A DNA stretch of 51,260 nucleotides from Parachlorella kessleri (taxonomy: Eukaryota > Chlorophyta > Trebouxiophyceae > Chlorellales > Chlorellaceae). The stretch spans positions 1 through 51,260 of the forward strand of contig BBXU01000177.1 in the NCBI GenBank assembly GCA_001598975.1, given 5' to 3'. Made by a program: the position numbers and the translations under genes. Positions within the stretch are counted from its first letter, which is position 1. Each line of letters opens with the position of its first letter. Shown here one piece after another: positions 23,101-34,120 of this stretch. A model generated the notes under the pieces. It did no database searches and was not told where the DNA came from. It saw only the letters and a program-made list of their open reading frames with translations.

Positions 23101-24866
23101 TTCATAGCATGTCTTGCATCTCAAGCGGTAGTTCGACTTGCTGCAGAAGTATCGGCTGTACCTCAAACGTGTAGAGGGAGTGCAAGGGAGCCCCAACGGC
23201 GCCACCAAGCCAAGCGCGCGGGGAAGCGGCCGGCAGGGGACAGGGGCTGGAGCGGCAGGCAACCCAGACTGTGCAGCAGGCAACACTGCCAACATTGTGG
23301 CCTTCATGGCCTCCCACCAGCAGCAGCAGCAGCAGCAACCGCTGGCAGCGCCGCAGCAAGTACAGCCTAAGCAGCAGCCGCAGCAGCAGCACACCATAAC
23401 CCCTGTGCTTCCCATGCACATGCAGCAGGTGACCGGCAGGAGGGGTTGGCATGTTGAAGTAGGGAGTCCAAGGGTCTCAGTTCGGCCTGAATAACAAAAG
23501 GCATGTCAATGTATAGCTGCTAACAGGCATGGTGCTCTCAGGGGCCCCAGTGCTTGTGCCACGAGCATCTTGACTGCATCGCCAATCGAGCCCTCCCTGA
23601 TGTCCGCGGTGTGCTGCTGTCGCAGATGGGGTTGATGGGTCTGGGCCCGCAGCCCCCTCCTGTCATGCCGCTCCATCAGGCCATGGCCATGCAGGCAGCA
23701 GCCGCAGCTGCGGCCGCCAGTGGTGCGCTCCCTGGCCCGCCGCCGCCGTTCATGCCGCCGGGGATGGTGCCTCCTGGCATGCCAGGCATGCTGGCCGGCA
23801 TGATGGCCCAGTCGCAGGTGAGGCATACACAGCGCCATCTAGTGGAGCGGGCCGGCGACTACGTCAAGTGTAACTGGCTGGTTGTGCATTACGGGCTGCC
23901 GTGTGTTGTGATGCCACACATTATCCACAGGAATGGAGGGCCAAAGCTTGGGTGGTACCCCATGCCGTCGATGCAGGTCATGGCCGGAATGGATTCGCTC
24001 AACCCGCTGAACGGCTTCGGCAATGGCATGATGTTTGGGCAGCCTCCCGCCTGCCATCCCCTGCCGCTGGCTTCCTTGGCCCCGCCCAGCCTCCCACCGC
24101 AGGCAACCATGGCCATGCCAGGCCCGCCGGTGTTGCCTGTTTCCAGCGTTGACGGACTGCAGAGCGTCGCTAACGATCACGCCGCGGTGCACCCGCCAGT
24201 CTCTGCAGCGGCTGCGGCAGCGCACGTGTCGGCTGCGCAGTGCCGGGCACCACCGCTGGGAACAGGGCTGCCTAGCGCTGCGGCAGCTGGGCTGAATGGC
24301 AGCGTCCTAGGAGGCACGACGCCAGAAATGCCAGAGCACCGCGGCTTGCTGCCGCCGCAAACCCAGGAGGTACGCTGGGGGGCAGCGGCTGTATGCCTGG
24401 ACAGGGTTTTGCCCTCTGTGGGCTCTACCGCTTCTTGCATAAGGTGTCGTGGAAATTAGGTTGCCTAGCATGTCAGGCATTCTGGCGCAAGGCCTGCACT
24501 GCAGAGGTAGGAGAAAAGTCTAGGCAACGTTGTCTGCTGACAGCAACTGCCACCCCTGGGCCGCCAAGGGATGTTCTAAGACACTGAGGACCTGTGCATT
24601 TACGAGAACACGCCAGCGAGCAGGAGTGAGCGCAGCCCCGTCCAGCAAAGCAGCTTGCGAGTCGTACCGCTGTTCACAGTCTACATACTCCCCTACACGA
24701 CCTGCAGGCGCAGCTGTCACTTGGCGGCTTTGCTGGCGATGACCCGCTGGCGCCAAACCTGGTGGCCGACATAAACTTCCTGTCTGACCTGGCGCCGGCG
24801 GTGAAGGCGGAGCAGGACGACTTTTTGGACCTGTTCCTCAAGGAGAGTATCAATGAGGAGTTGTAG
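20144..24866 (+). CDS. Type-B response regulator (receiver plus GARP/Myb-like DNA-binding domain)
   Basis: Eleven exons close in phase to 595 residues: 20144-20242, 20518-20590, 20746-20850, 21145-21204, 21549-21733, 22277-22405, 22831-22941, 23147-23428, 23626-23817, 23977-24369 and 24708-24866 (TAG). The receiver domain covers about residues 30-160. It has the acidic pocket VLVVDDD (38-40), the phospho-acceptor Asp at about 88 in LVLSDVYMP and the conserved Lys at about 137 in LIKPV. The GARP domain spans about 204-262, with [39 protein letters not shown] and [12 protein letters not shown]. The rest is Gln/Pro/Met-rich, as in activation regions, ending in an acidic [11 protein letters not shown]. 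Such proteins receive phosphate from a histidine-kinase relay and regulate transcription in the nucleus. Cytokinin signalling is known for land-plant members and is not shown here. Exon 9 has a second in-phase acceptor, starting at 23542. Confidence 0.95.
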
Positions 24867-26506
24867 GTGTGGGCCTGGCCAGCGGCCGGCCCTGACGGGC
24901 GGTCAAGTGCAAGTACACTGCGTTTGTACAGGCGCGGCTGCGGCTGGCCTGCGCTGTCTTGCTTGTGTAGAGGAATTGAGGCTTGTTGTGGTGTGATAAG
25001 CACCGGGCTGCCACTGCCGGCCTTCCTGTGCTTGGCTGCGCTACATGTAATATTGGGCACTAGCGGACTGCGTATGGTTCCTTGCGCTTGGGTGGGGCTG
25101 GGCGCACCGCGGGATGCATCTGGAGTTACCAGCCGGCCACGTGGGGGTCCTTGCTGTGTTGTGCTGCAAGGCCCCAGGAGCACGCTGGTGTGCTTCCTGG
25201 CTGGTGCACCCACTTGCGCACAAACCCGCTGGCTGTGCCGGCCATGGTTTTGTAAAACTAATATTGTTTGCTTCCCTTCCTCTGTTTGCATGACCATCTG
25301 TTGTGGAAACCTGCTGAGCCGCAATTGTTGTGGGAACATGCTGAGCCGTGGTGTGTCTGGCAGGCTGGCGTATTGTTGTGGGTCTGCGGACACTGTTTGC
25401 TCTTGGGGTTTTGGGGGTACGTGCGGAGGGGCAAGCAAGAGGGCTTGTTGGCTCAGTCTGACTTTGAGGCGCCTGGCATCATGTGTCCCGGGTCGTTGGT
25501 AGTGCAGCCACCGAGGCTCTGTTGTTTGCTGAGAGGGCAACAAGCATACACTTGTTGGCAGAGTGTTGGGTGGGTGCTGGGGCCAGCGTGTCTGCTCGGC
25601 AGCCGCTTGATCAGTAGGTATACCTCCTCTGCTGTGGGAGCGCATTGTGGCAAGCGCCTGCCGTCCAGGGCTTGCGAGAAGAAAACCACCAGACGCCTTT
25701 TTCCCTGCCGGCACCTTTTTGTGCTGGGCTGTTGACTGCCGACTTTTATTCACCCAGTCTGCAGGATTTTATGTTTCATTGCTCCCTGGCAGGCCTTCAA
25801 ATTTGCATGGGGACTTTCCCACTTGAATGTCCTCCCCTGCTTGCGCCTGGCGGTCATTTGCTTGTAGCGACCTCTTTCATAGCACGTCTACCAAACTGGT
25901 TCTTGTTGTGGCACCTAGCAATGAGTAATTTCCCGTGCACTGAGCTCTGGAATGCCATATGCGCTGATTTGCCGTCCATTTATATAGAGGCGGGCGCTCG
26001 AGGGGACTTAGTCAACAACATATTCAACAACCTGCCAAGCTCTCACGCAAGAGCTGTGCTACTCCCAAGCAAGATCCTACCAGAGTCAAGGCGCATACAT
26101 CAAGCGAGAGGGATCAGGTCTGGCGCTCAGACAAGAACGCCGCTCATACCTTTGTAGTCCAGCAATGTTAAGTCTCATGGGCTTTCACCCTGCCACCATG
26201 CTCCCCATGGCAGGGTATGGAGACTTGCCAAAGGGGGCGTTCGCCTGAACCATAAATCCGCCTGCCATGCCCATACATTCAACCATGACAGGCATCCATC
26301 CACTGTGACAAGATCTCAGGCGCGACACAGAGCATATCTGCATAGCCCCCTGTCAGCCCAGTATACCCGTACCACTTCTCTGACGGCATTACCTGCCACC
26401 TTAAGTAAGTACTCAAGGCGCACTATCCCAAGCACCACACCGCACCTAGGCAGCACTACCCGAAGCAAGGAAGTTTATAGGCAGGGGTCCTCCCAACCTA
26501 TCAAAG
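24867..26506. other. Long intergenic region between convergent genes
   Basis: The first few hundred bases are the response regulator's 3' untranslated region, with TGTAA at 25044 and 25251. Plus-strand frames of 211 codons (24867-25502) and 170 codons (25645-26157) are open, but show no recognisable domain, no coherent splice structure and no low-complexity signature like the real genes nearby. I treat both as noncoding. Confidence 0.45.
25251..25255 (+). terminator. Candidate poly(A) signal TGTAA
   Basis: TGTAA 385 bp past the response regulator's stop codon, a distance typical of chlorophyte 3' untranslated regions. Another copy is at 25044. Confidence 0.35.
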
Positions 26507-28323
26507 CTATCTGTCCCCGCCAAAGCACCCAAAGCACCAAAACCGCCGCGGGGTGTGGTGGGCACTGGCCGCGGCATCTGGCCCTGGCACTGCTTTGCTG
26601 GGCACTCCAACCGAGGGTGAACCCTCGTAAGGGGGTCCTGCATCTTCTAGCCACCGCCACATCCGTTCTGCAAGCGCAGGGCCAACAATGCAGCGCAGTT
26701 CAGAGTTGGGTGATATCACAGGAATTTCTATAAAGGCAAAAGCAGCCAGGTTATAGTCCCACCTTGCATAAATTTTGGAGTTCAGATGATAGGGCAAGAC
26801 ATGCACTTCACCAAGCTAAGGTGGTGTGACTCGTCACTCCATGACGCCCATCTTCAATGGCAGTCTGCCACTAACTTTAACCCAGGCATCATCGCGACGC
26901 TGGCTGCTAGACAAGTCACACGCAATGCCACTAGCTAGCAAGAACCCCAGGCGAGCCTCAGAAGCTAACTCACTAACCCCAACGCAACACAGCCCATCAC
27001 CATTCACCATAAAGCAACAGACCGTCATCCAACATGCACATGCCAACACCAGGCAATAGACCACATCCCCAACCAGGCAATCAATGACGTCGTGACCCCG
27101 AGTGCTCCATGCCCCGTTGGCTCCAACCTTGAAAACCTGCCCTCTAGTCCGGTGTGCATGAGGTACTCCAGGCACTCCCCTCAACCGCCCCACCTGTCGG
27201 ATCGGGCCGAGCGCTATACTGCTCTAGCTTCGCTAAGTGCTGCACATTCTCCTGCGTTAGGGTTGGGCGGTAGCGCATGCGCGAGGCTGGCTCGCTGCTA
27301 GCGGCAGCGTCATCATCGGGTGCAGTGCCCTCCTGCTGCTGCTGATGCAACCTGCACAACCGGCAGGTGCACGTCAGTGTGTGCAGGCAGGCACTAGTCT
27401 GTGTCAGCGTGATTAAGCAGTGGGTTGATGATCTTTATCGCACCTCCCGCCTACGTCCGCCAAAATCTATACGACCTGCCATTGGGACTTGATTACCCTC
27501 CGCGCCTGCCGAGAGGTACATCCCCACACCACTTATGAAAGAAAGCGAATATGAACGACGCTGACCTCGCTGCTAGCAAGGGACCCCTCATATTTGAGTG
27601 TATGACGTAGCGGTCTACTGTGCCATCCCAAACGTGCCCTGTGGCAATACAACAGCCCTAGTCCTCCTCAACCTGACTTGCTTATTAGCTACCAGCTCCC
27701 AACACCAAATATCGCTCTTACCTGGCCTCGCCACCATTGGCCGCTGCTGCTGCCGCCTCGGCTGAATTGCCAGGCAGCGTTGCATGCTTTAAGCTGGGCT
27801 GCGCCATGACAGTTGTTGACCGCGACGCAATCACCAGCATCTCCCGCTGCTTAGAAGGCGCCTTGGGGCCCTCCAGGTCTCTACTACCTCCCACCCCCGC
27901 CGTTGATCCTCCCGCTGCCTCATGCTGTTGTTGCGGCGGTTGCTGCGGAGGCAGGGACAACCGCGCCAGACGGCCGCTGCTGCCGCCTGCTGCTGCTGCT
28001 GCCGCTCCTCCTGCTGCTGCCGCTGCTGCTGAGGCTGCTAAAGCTGCGCCTGCCTCCTCCAGGATGATCTCCCCATCTGGCAGCGTCCTAAACTGGGGCT
28101 TGGCTATGGGTGCTGCTGGGGTGTCCTGGAAGCTGGGCCCCTCGGCTGGAGTAGAGTGCCGAGGTGAAGGGGAAGCAGGGGTGTCAATTGCCGAGGCCAG
28201 GGCCGTGCTCCTGTAGGTGGCCTGGGCCAACCCGCTCCTAAGTTCGCCGCGTGGTGGTCCGGGCGGTGGTGTCTCCATGCGGCTTGCGGAGCCCTTAGAG
28301 GGCGACACGCCTGAGACCCAAAC
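26507..28323 (-). CDS. Hypothetical protein, 5' end unresolved
   Basis: I do not recognise the family. Three exons close in phase: 28323-27722, 27351-27194 and 26727-26507 (TAG), about 326 residues so far. The first of these starts at a clear acceptor (TTTTCAG) with no ATG, so at least one more 5' exon lies upstream, probably within 28324-29000. I could not join one in phase. The long exon is Pro/Ser/Ala-rich with poly-Ala runs and looks disordered. A more ordered-looking C-terminal part reads YRPTLTQENVQHLAKLEQY, then ELRCIVGPALAERMWRWLED. The protein ends in RRFWCFGCFGGDR, with two closely spaced Cys that could bind metal or carry a lipid. That last point is speculation. Confidence 0.6.
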
Positions 28324-29667
28324 CTGAAAAGCGTAGCACGAGTAGCAGTTGGACTAATTCTGCAGCACTGCACTCATAGAACTGTCATGTACAGGTTGAG
28401 CTCAGTGTCAGACGGTGCATCTGGCTACAAGCGGTTCACCTGCTCGAGCCCTTCCTTTTGTATGAGAGGGAGTTAGTCCGCTGGGTCCCAGGTGACTGTT
28501 TTTCCTGAAGAGGGAGACAGCACCCACTGGGCTCGGTGCCGTGTTGAGATTGAACGTATTAAATAGATCGGCCAGTACGGTGAAAAGGGGGCGACCGTGG
28601 GGATCCTCAAGGGTACCTAAACACCGCGGGAGGGGTTCAAGTAGTCGGACACAGCTCTCCCAAACCTATGCTGAAACCCATGCCCTAACCATACAACCAT
28701 GGCCAAGTGTGTGTGACACCTGATGGAGGTATTCAGTGCTGGACAGACCTAGACTGCTCTTTCGTGTTTGTAAAGGCCACATCCTCAAGGTTCGCAAGGT
28801 CCACAGTTGACGAAACGATGTGCCATTGGCACACCTGTCTTTATTCAAGCAACTTCTTGTAGTTCTCCTTGCCGTCTTCCTGTTAGTAGTTGCGTACAGT
28901 GGGCGCAGAGGGCATGATCTGGATGTAAGCTGTCAATCAGTGTGGGTGGCAGGAGTGCTAAGAGGGAGTGAGAGCTGCGCTGTACTAACAGGATGCAGAA
29001 TGCGCCTGAGTCTTGCCTGAGTTCTTTCTCCAAGTTAAGCTAAGGCCACTGGAAGAGAAGGTGCGGCTGAACTGAAGCAGTGGTGCCACTGCCCAGTAGA
29101 GCTGTAGGAGTAAGCTGCAAGCTTGACGAGGCACCCTCTGGCTGTCCTGCCTGGAACCACTGTAATCTGGCTGGGCTGGATGTAGTTAAGCTCTGGGCTT
29201 GCTGGTTTGTTATGCCCATGTGATGGCTTCAATTTACCGCCTCAATTATTTTATGACTGACTAGCGCGTCCCCCCGAGTGTGCTGAACCTCCCAGCCCAT
29301 TGGCACTCTGACTACAAAAGTGATTGTTGCAGAGGCAAGATGCCTCCGTGGCAGTTCAACGAAATTTCAGGGCGCAGTGCTAGCACTTTAGGGCACAATA
29401 GAAATTTGGAAAGTCTTCTCGTGGAATCAGAAACAGGGACTGCGGAGGACCAATAGCTGGGGCACTGACAGGAAGTCCAGAGGATGGCCGCCCTCCTCCA
29501 CCTGGCAAGCAAACGTCAACCTGCCTTGTTCAAGGCAAGCAGCAGCGCCAGGAGGCACCCACGGTGCTGCCCTCGACGTGATGCCCGTGCGACGTCTCCC
29601 CCGCGCTGCCACCACACACGGCGCCACCCAGCCACAGACACTCGAGTGCTGCAGCCAGCCAGCAGGC
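28324..29667. other. Spacer downstream of ATPC and upstream of the 26507-28323 gene
   Basis: Contains the ATPC 3' untranslated region, a long copy of the dispersed repeat (28941-29080) and, somewhere in 28324-29000, the missing 5' exon or exons of the minus-strand gene. A GGGGATCCTCAAGGGTACC stretch at 28598 resembles one at 45090. Confidence 0.4.
28941..29080 (+). repeat. Dispersed repeat family, copy C
   Basis: Has the GGGTGGCAGG head and a one-base variant of the core (GCGCCTGAGTCTTGCC). It continues into a tail (TAAGCTAAGGCCACTGGAAG, then CTGAACTGAAGCAG) shared only with copy D at 33415. Confidence 0.7.
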
Positions 29668-32600
29668 TTATGCGTTGGCTCCGGCCACAATCTCCGTCAG
29701 CTCCGTGGTGATCTTGGCCTGGCGCTTGCGGTTGTACAGAAGGTTCAGCTTGCGGCGCAGCTCAGCAGCGTTGTCTGCAGACAAGGGGGGGCGGCCAGGG
29801 GGTTGGACAGGGTGAGGGGCAAGGGCCTCGGACGTCCGTAACTCCTTCCAGCTCTTATGGGAACAATGCAGGCTGAGCACAAAGCCGACCCCAACCCCTC
29901 TAGACCTCCCGTCTGGGCGAGCCATTTCATCCTTCAGCTTGCACGACTCTATACTTGGAATATCGTTGAGCTAGCGTGGCAGGAGGGCAGCTGCCCAGCT
30001 CCGCAACACAATCGAAGGCAGTGCCAGTCAAAACACATGGCAGAAGACCCACAGCAGGCGGTGGAACCGCTGCTTCTCGTCTTCTAGGCCACGTCCAAGG
30101 GACCATCAACCACCCACATACTCTCCAAGCCTTTGCAAGCACAGTCCCCAGCGCGCCCCCGCTCACCGGAGGCGTTGCTCATGGCGTTCATACGCGCAGA
30201 CAGCTCAGAGGCCAGCGCTTCTTGCAGCGAGCGCAGCAGGCAGGAGTTCATGTACAGCGGCAGCAGCGCGTCCACGATCTGGACAGGGTCCTGCTCAAAG
30301 ATCAAGCCGCTGTCCAGCTCCGAGGTCTCAGTGGTAACCTGCGGTAGTGGTGCGATATGCGCGAACACTGAGTGACATGACCACACCCAGAACCAGTACG
30401 GGCATGACCTACAGGAAGTATAAGCTGTTGGCGATGCAGCGAGCGCCAGCATTCATGGGCAGATAAGCTACCACTACTAGTAAGCTCCAGGTAAGGTTGA
30501 AAATTGGCTGCCACTGTGACGTCGTCAAGGCTTCAACCCAAGGGTTGACAGGCAGGCAGTCAAAGACAGCCGCGCAACACTAGTCCATTTACTCCCCCGC
30601 CATTGAATAAGCACGAGGCTGTATGGAGCAGCTGGATTGGCGGCTGCTTCCCACCACTCTGCCGTGCTAAAGAGTGCAAAGGTGGTCTTGCACAGCCTAC
30701 ACTCCAACTCATAAACCGTGTACACCCTTCATATCAACCCAAGCTCCTTGGCTACATGCACGAAGCCGCCTCAACAACACATCATCCCAAGGGCCGCCAA
30801 GGGTCCGATATATATAGGTCTATGGGACAACCCCACCGCTGTCCAGTGCCACAGGCTCACATCATGGGACCAAAGTCAGCCGGCTCTATATAGGGACTCA
30901 CTTGACAACACAGCCTTGTAGCGTACCGAATATTGGCACTACCTCCGCAGTCAACCCCACCACCAACAACAACCACAAAACGTGGCCAGCGCAGCCCACC
31001 TTCTCTGACTCCACCACCAGCTTGCCGCCCACGGTGGTGAGCTTGAAGATCTCATCCTCCGCGGCGTCCACGCAGTTGCCGTCCACGTCGCAGATCTCGC
31101 CCGCGGGGGACAGCGGCAGCAGCGTCTGGATCACAGGCTCTGCAAAAGGGAACCCAGCAGGGGAGCTCACACTCTACCCCTCTCAGCCATACCAGGTCAG
31201 GACCGTGGCAGCCTGCGACTCAAGGTTGTTGTCCATCTTCATAAAGTGTCTCCTCTAACGCTGGCCTCCGGCCACCTGGTGCCCCTTGACATCCAAACAG
31301 TCGCGTGCAGTGGGGTGCCCCCTACAATACAAAGTCGGCTGTGGTGGGCACGCAGCACCCAGCTTCACTGGATGCCTTCCCCACCATTTCACCAACCCAT
31401 GTCTGATTAGCCTGACAGAAGGATGCCATGAGCAGCCAGGCACCCACCGGAGGAGATGAGGGACACAAACTTGGTGTAGATCAGCTCCACCTTGTCCACG
31501 TCCTCCGACACAAACCCAGCAAAGATCTGGTCGGCGATGGCCTGAGCCTCCTTGATGGTGGGGGTCTGCCCAACCTCAAAGTGGCCTGCGCAGCAGCAGA
31601 AGCCGAGGGCTGCGAGGATCACGCATGGCTCCCAGCCTTGCTTAAAGGCCCTCATGGCAGTACCAGCGACGGTGTGGTAGCGTGCCACTCCACCGGCCCT
31701 ATTCACCCCACTCCTGCCAGCTCAACCATCCATGCTGCCACGCCCAGGACTGCTGTGCCACAGGATCGGAAACAGCTGCTGCCACGCCCAGCACGGTGAA
31801 ACAACCACCAACTCTCTGCTTGACTTGTCCAACTGGCATGAAGCCGTGCAGGGGTGGCAGCCAGCCAGCCGCATGAGCCAGCATCGCTTCATCCCTGGGC
31901 TGTCTTGACGGAGCCAACCTCGCAGCCCTCCTCAGTTGCTGCCAGCAAGTTCTAGCCCGACTGCCAGGGGCAGCTCCTTTTCATGCCGCACCTTCGACCT
32001 TGAACTGCGGGCGGCGCATGAAGAACTGGTAGCCCTTCTTGCCGATGCAGAGCAGCTTGACGTTGATGCCCAGATCCTTCAGCTCATTGTACCGAGCCAC
32101 GGTCTTCCTGCAACACGAACCAGGAAGAAGAGTTGCCCCATCAACCCCTACAACCCCCACCCACCTGCAGCTTCCACACTGGCGTCTGCGGTAAACAGCA
32201 GCTTCATTTCCTGTCTTCCCAGTTCCGGGGTCCTGGCTGCTGCCAATATATTTTTCATGCTGTGCTGCTGGTTCAAGCCCTCCCGAGCAACACAGTGCTG
32301 CAACAGCAGTGAGCGACCGTCCGCACAAGGCCCAAGCAGCTGCACCTCCCCTGCCGCAGCCCGCTGCACGCTCTGCTCCAGCTGCCTGCTACGCCGCGGA
32401 GCCCACGCACTTGATCACGAAGGCATTGTAGCCGCCGCACAGGCCGCGGTCGCCGGTGACCGTCACCAGCAGCACGGTCTTCACAGGGCGCACATCCACC
32501 AGGGGAGAGTCCACATCCTCCATGCGCAGCCGCTGGTTGACGCCATACAGCACCTTGACTAGGTTCTCTGAGAAGGGGCGGCCATTGACAACGGCCTCCT

Positions 32601-33088
32601 GCGCGCGGCGCACCTTGGCGGCAGCGACCAGCTTCATGGCCTGCGCACGCAGGGTGGGAATACACAGATCAGACTGTGCCACCAACTCAGCTGCTTGCGC
32701 CGCCCTGCACACTATAGAGCTCTGCAGTCTCGCTGCTCTACAATCAAACCCTGACAGTGACGCCCCAGTGACGCCCACTGCAAGCTGCTGCTCTAACGCC
32801 TGCTCCAGGAAGGCTCCACCCAGTTACAGCCGTGCTGTACCTCGGTAATCTTCTGGGTGTTCTTCACAGAGCCGATGCGGTCCCTCATATCCTTGAGGCC
32901 AGCGGCCATGACCTGCAGCAGCGCCCAGCAACGGAGATCAGTGCTCCACCAGCCAATCACGAGCCAGTCACGGTTCAAAGCCTTCCGTAACTGACCTGTA
33001 GGCTGCCCCTCTTGGGCCCGACCTGGGCAGGCTTGCTCTGGAAGGCCTGGACATTGCCTACAAACTTGGCGGAGCCTAGAGCCTGCAT
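29668..33088 (-). CDS. ATPC: Plastid ATP synthase gamma subunit precursor (CF1-gamma)
   Basis: Gamma is the central rotor shaft of chloroplast F1 and couples proton flow through CFo to ATP synthesis on the stromal side of the thylakoid. Eight exons close exactly to 355 residues, close to the length of the Chlamydomonas precursor: 33088-32996, 32912-32841, 32640-32411, 32107-31992, 31585-31448, 31139-31000, 30338-30167 and 29774-29668. The first 31 residues are a transit peptide ([11 protein letters not shown]). Family landmarks are [50 protein letters not shown] and the C-terminal [18 protein letters not shown]. The redox regulatory loop is complete: EICDVDGNC has Cys at about 233 and 239 and is followed by [13 protein letters not shown]. 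Thioredoxin reduction of this pair activates the enzyme in light in green algae and plants. The in-frame codon upstream of the ATG gives no better start. Confidence 0.97.
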
Positions 33089-33414
33089 GGCGACCGGCCC
33101 TGCCTTTCCACCACGCTTTAAACTACTAGGAGCGGATCGAGGGGGCACTCGAATGGCAGTCTCAGATTGATAGACTCTCTTCCAGTACACGCCGCGGGAA
33201 CACACCCTTGGATAAGGCGTTGTGGCATTATGACAGGCTTGCGCTCATACTTCCTGAAGGCGTTCATCTCGCTCACTGCTTGGATCGAAAGACTGTAACC
33301 CGGGATGCACTGATACCAACCATCGATCACCTCTCGCATGCGCACTGGGAACGAGAGCAGGATGCAAGCGAACGTATGTACATCTGCTAGACTCGAATTG
33401 ACACATGCATCTGT

Positions 33415-33600
33415 GTTTTTATTGAGGGTGGCAGGGAATGCGAGCAGGGATGAGGTATTGGGATACTGGGCTGACAGGGTTGAATGCAGAATGAGCCTGA
33501 GTCTTGCCTGATTTCTGAGTCAGTAATTCTCTCCCCAAGATAAGCTAAGGCCACTGGAAGAGGAGATGCAGCTCAACTGAAGCAGGGGCAGTAGAGAACA
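33415..33600 (+). repeat. Dispersed repeat family, copy D (longest)
   Basis: Starts TTTTTATTGAGGGTGGCAGG, has the full GAGCCTGAGTCTTGCC core, and continues through the TAAGCTAAGGCCACTGGAAG tail. The first 118 bp or so match copy G (41013) with about four differences by eye. Confidence 0.85.
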
Positions 33601-33608
33601 GTGTTAGG

Positions 33609-33755
33609 TTTTATTTAGGGTGGCTGGTCGTGCGAACAAAGGGGACGGTGAACTGTGGTGACAGGGGCAGGTTTTTATAAGGGTGGCAGGTAGTTGGAAC
33701 AGAGCGGAGATAGGATATAGCGATACGAGGGCTGGTGTGCTGGATGCAGTGAACT
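33609..33755 (+). repeat. Two further truncated repeat units in tandem with copy D
   Basis: Two more heads follow copy D directly: TTTTATTTAGGGTGGCTGG at 33609 and TTTTTATAAGGGTGGCAGG at 33671. Each runs 60-85 bp before diverging, and the core is missing from both. Three heads in one row suggest preferred insertion next to an existing copy or tandem expansion. Confidence 0.6.
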
Positions 33756-34120
33756 GAAGTGTATTTGCGGCCGTAACCACTTGCACCGTCCTGCTGGGTC
33801 TTAGTTCCTGTCTGGGGTGAGCTGGGGCTTGCCAAACCCCATATGTACACTTCGTCACAGGTTCCTTGAGCTGGCCCTCTCACTCCACAAAACATCTACG
33901 TCACACTGCACAAGGGTCACTAACAGCAGCATGCTGCAGCAGCTGACCTGCTAACCGCATGCTCTGCATATAAAGTAACATGACAAAGCGTCAAGCCTGG
34001 TGACCACAGAATCACTAACTAGTAGTTTATACAGTCTGCCCACATGTCACCATCCCCAGTCCGTCAAACCTGACCTCCGGACCCTTCCAGACTCCTACCC
34101 ACTCTCATCAAAAATGCCAC

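Larger units (their letters stand above)
33089..34120. other. Spacer between the GTPase gene end and the ATPC start
   Basis: Both flanking genes are on the minus strand, so this holds the GTPase 3' untranslated region and the ATPC promoter. About 340 bp of it (33415-33755) is dispersed-repeat sequence in a head-to-tail row. The ATPC promoter is therefore likely confined to 33089-33414. No clear TATA box is seen. Confidence 0.5.

Noticed and set aside
24867..26157. Long plus-strand open frames (211 and 170 codons) after the response regulator
   Set aside because: No recognisable domain, no consistent splice sites or start context, and the first part overlaps the probable 3' untranslated region with TGTAA motifs.
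32250..32300. tRNA-like B-box (GGTTCAAGCCC) in an ATPC intron
   Set aside because: No matching A-box or cloverleaf could be drawn upstream, so it is a chance match.
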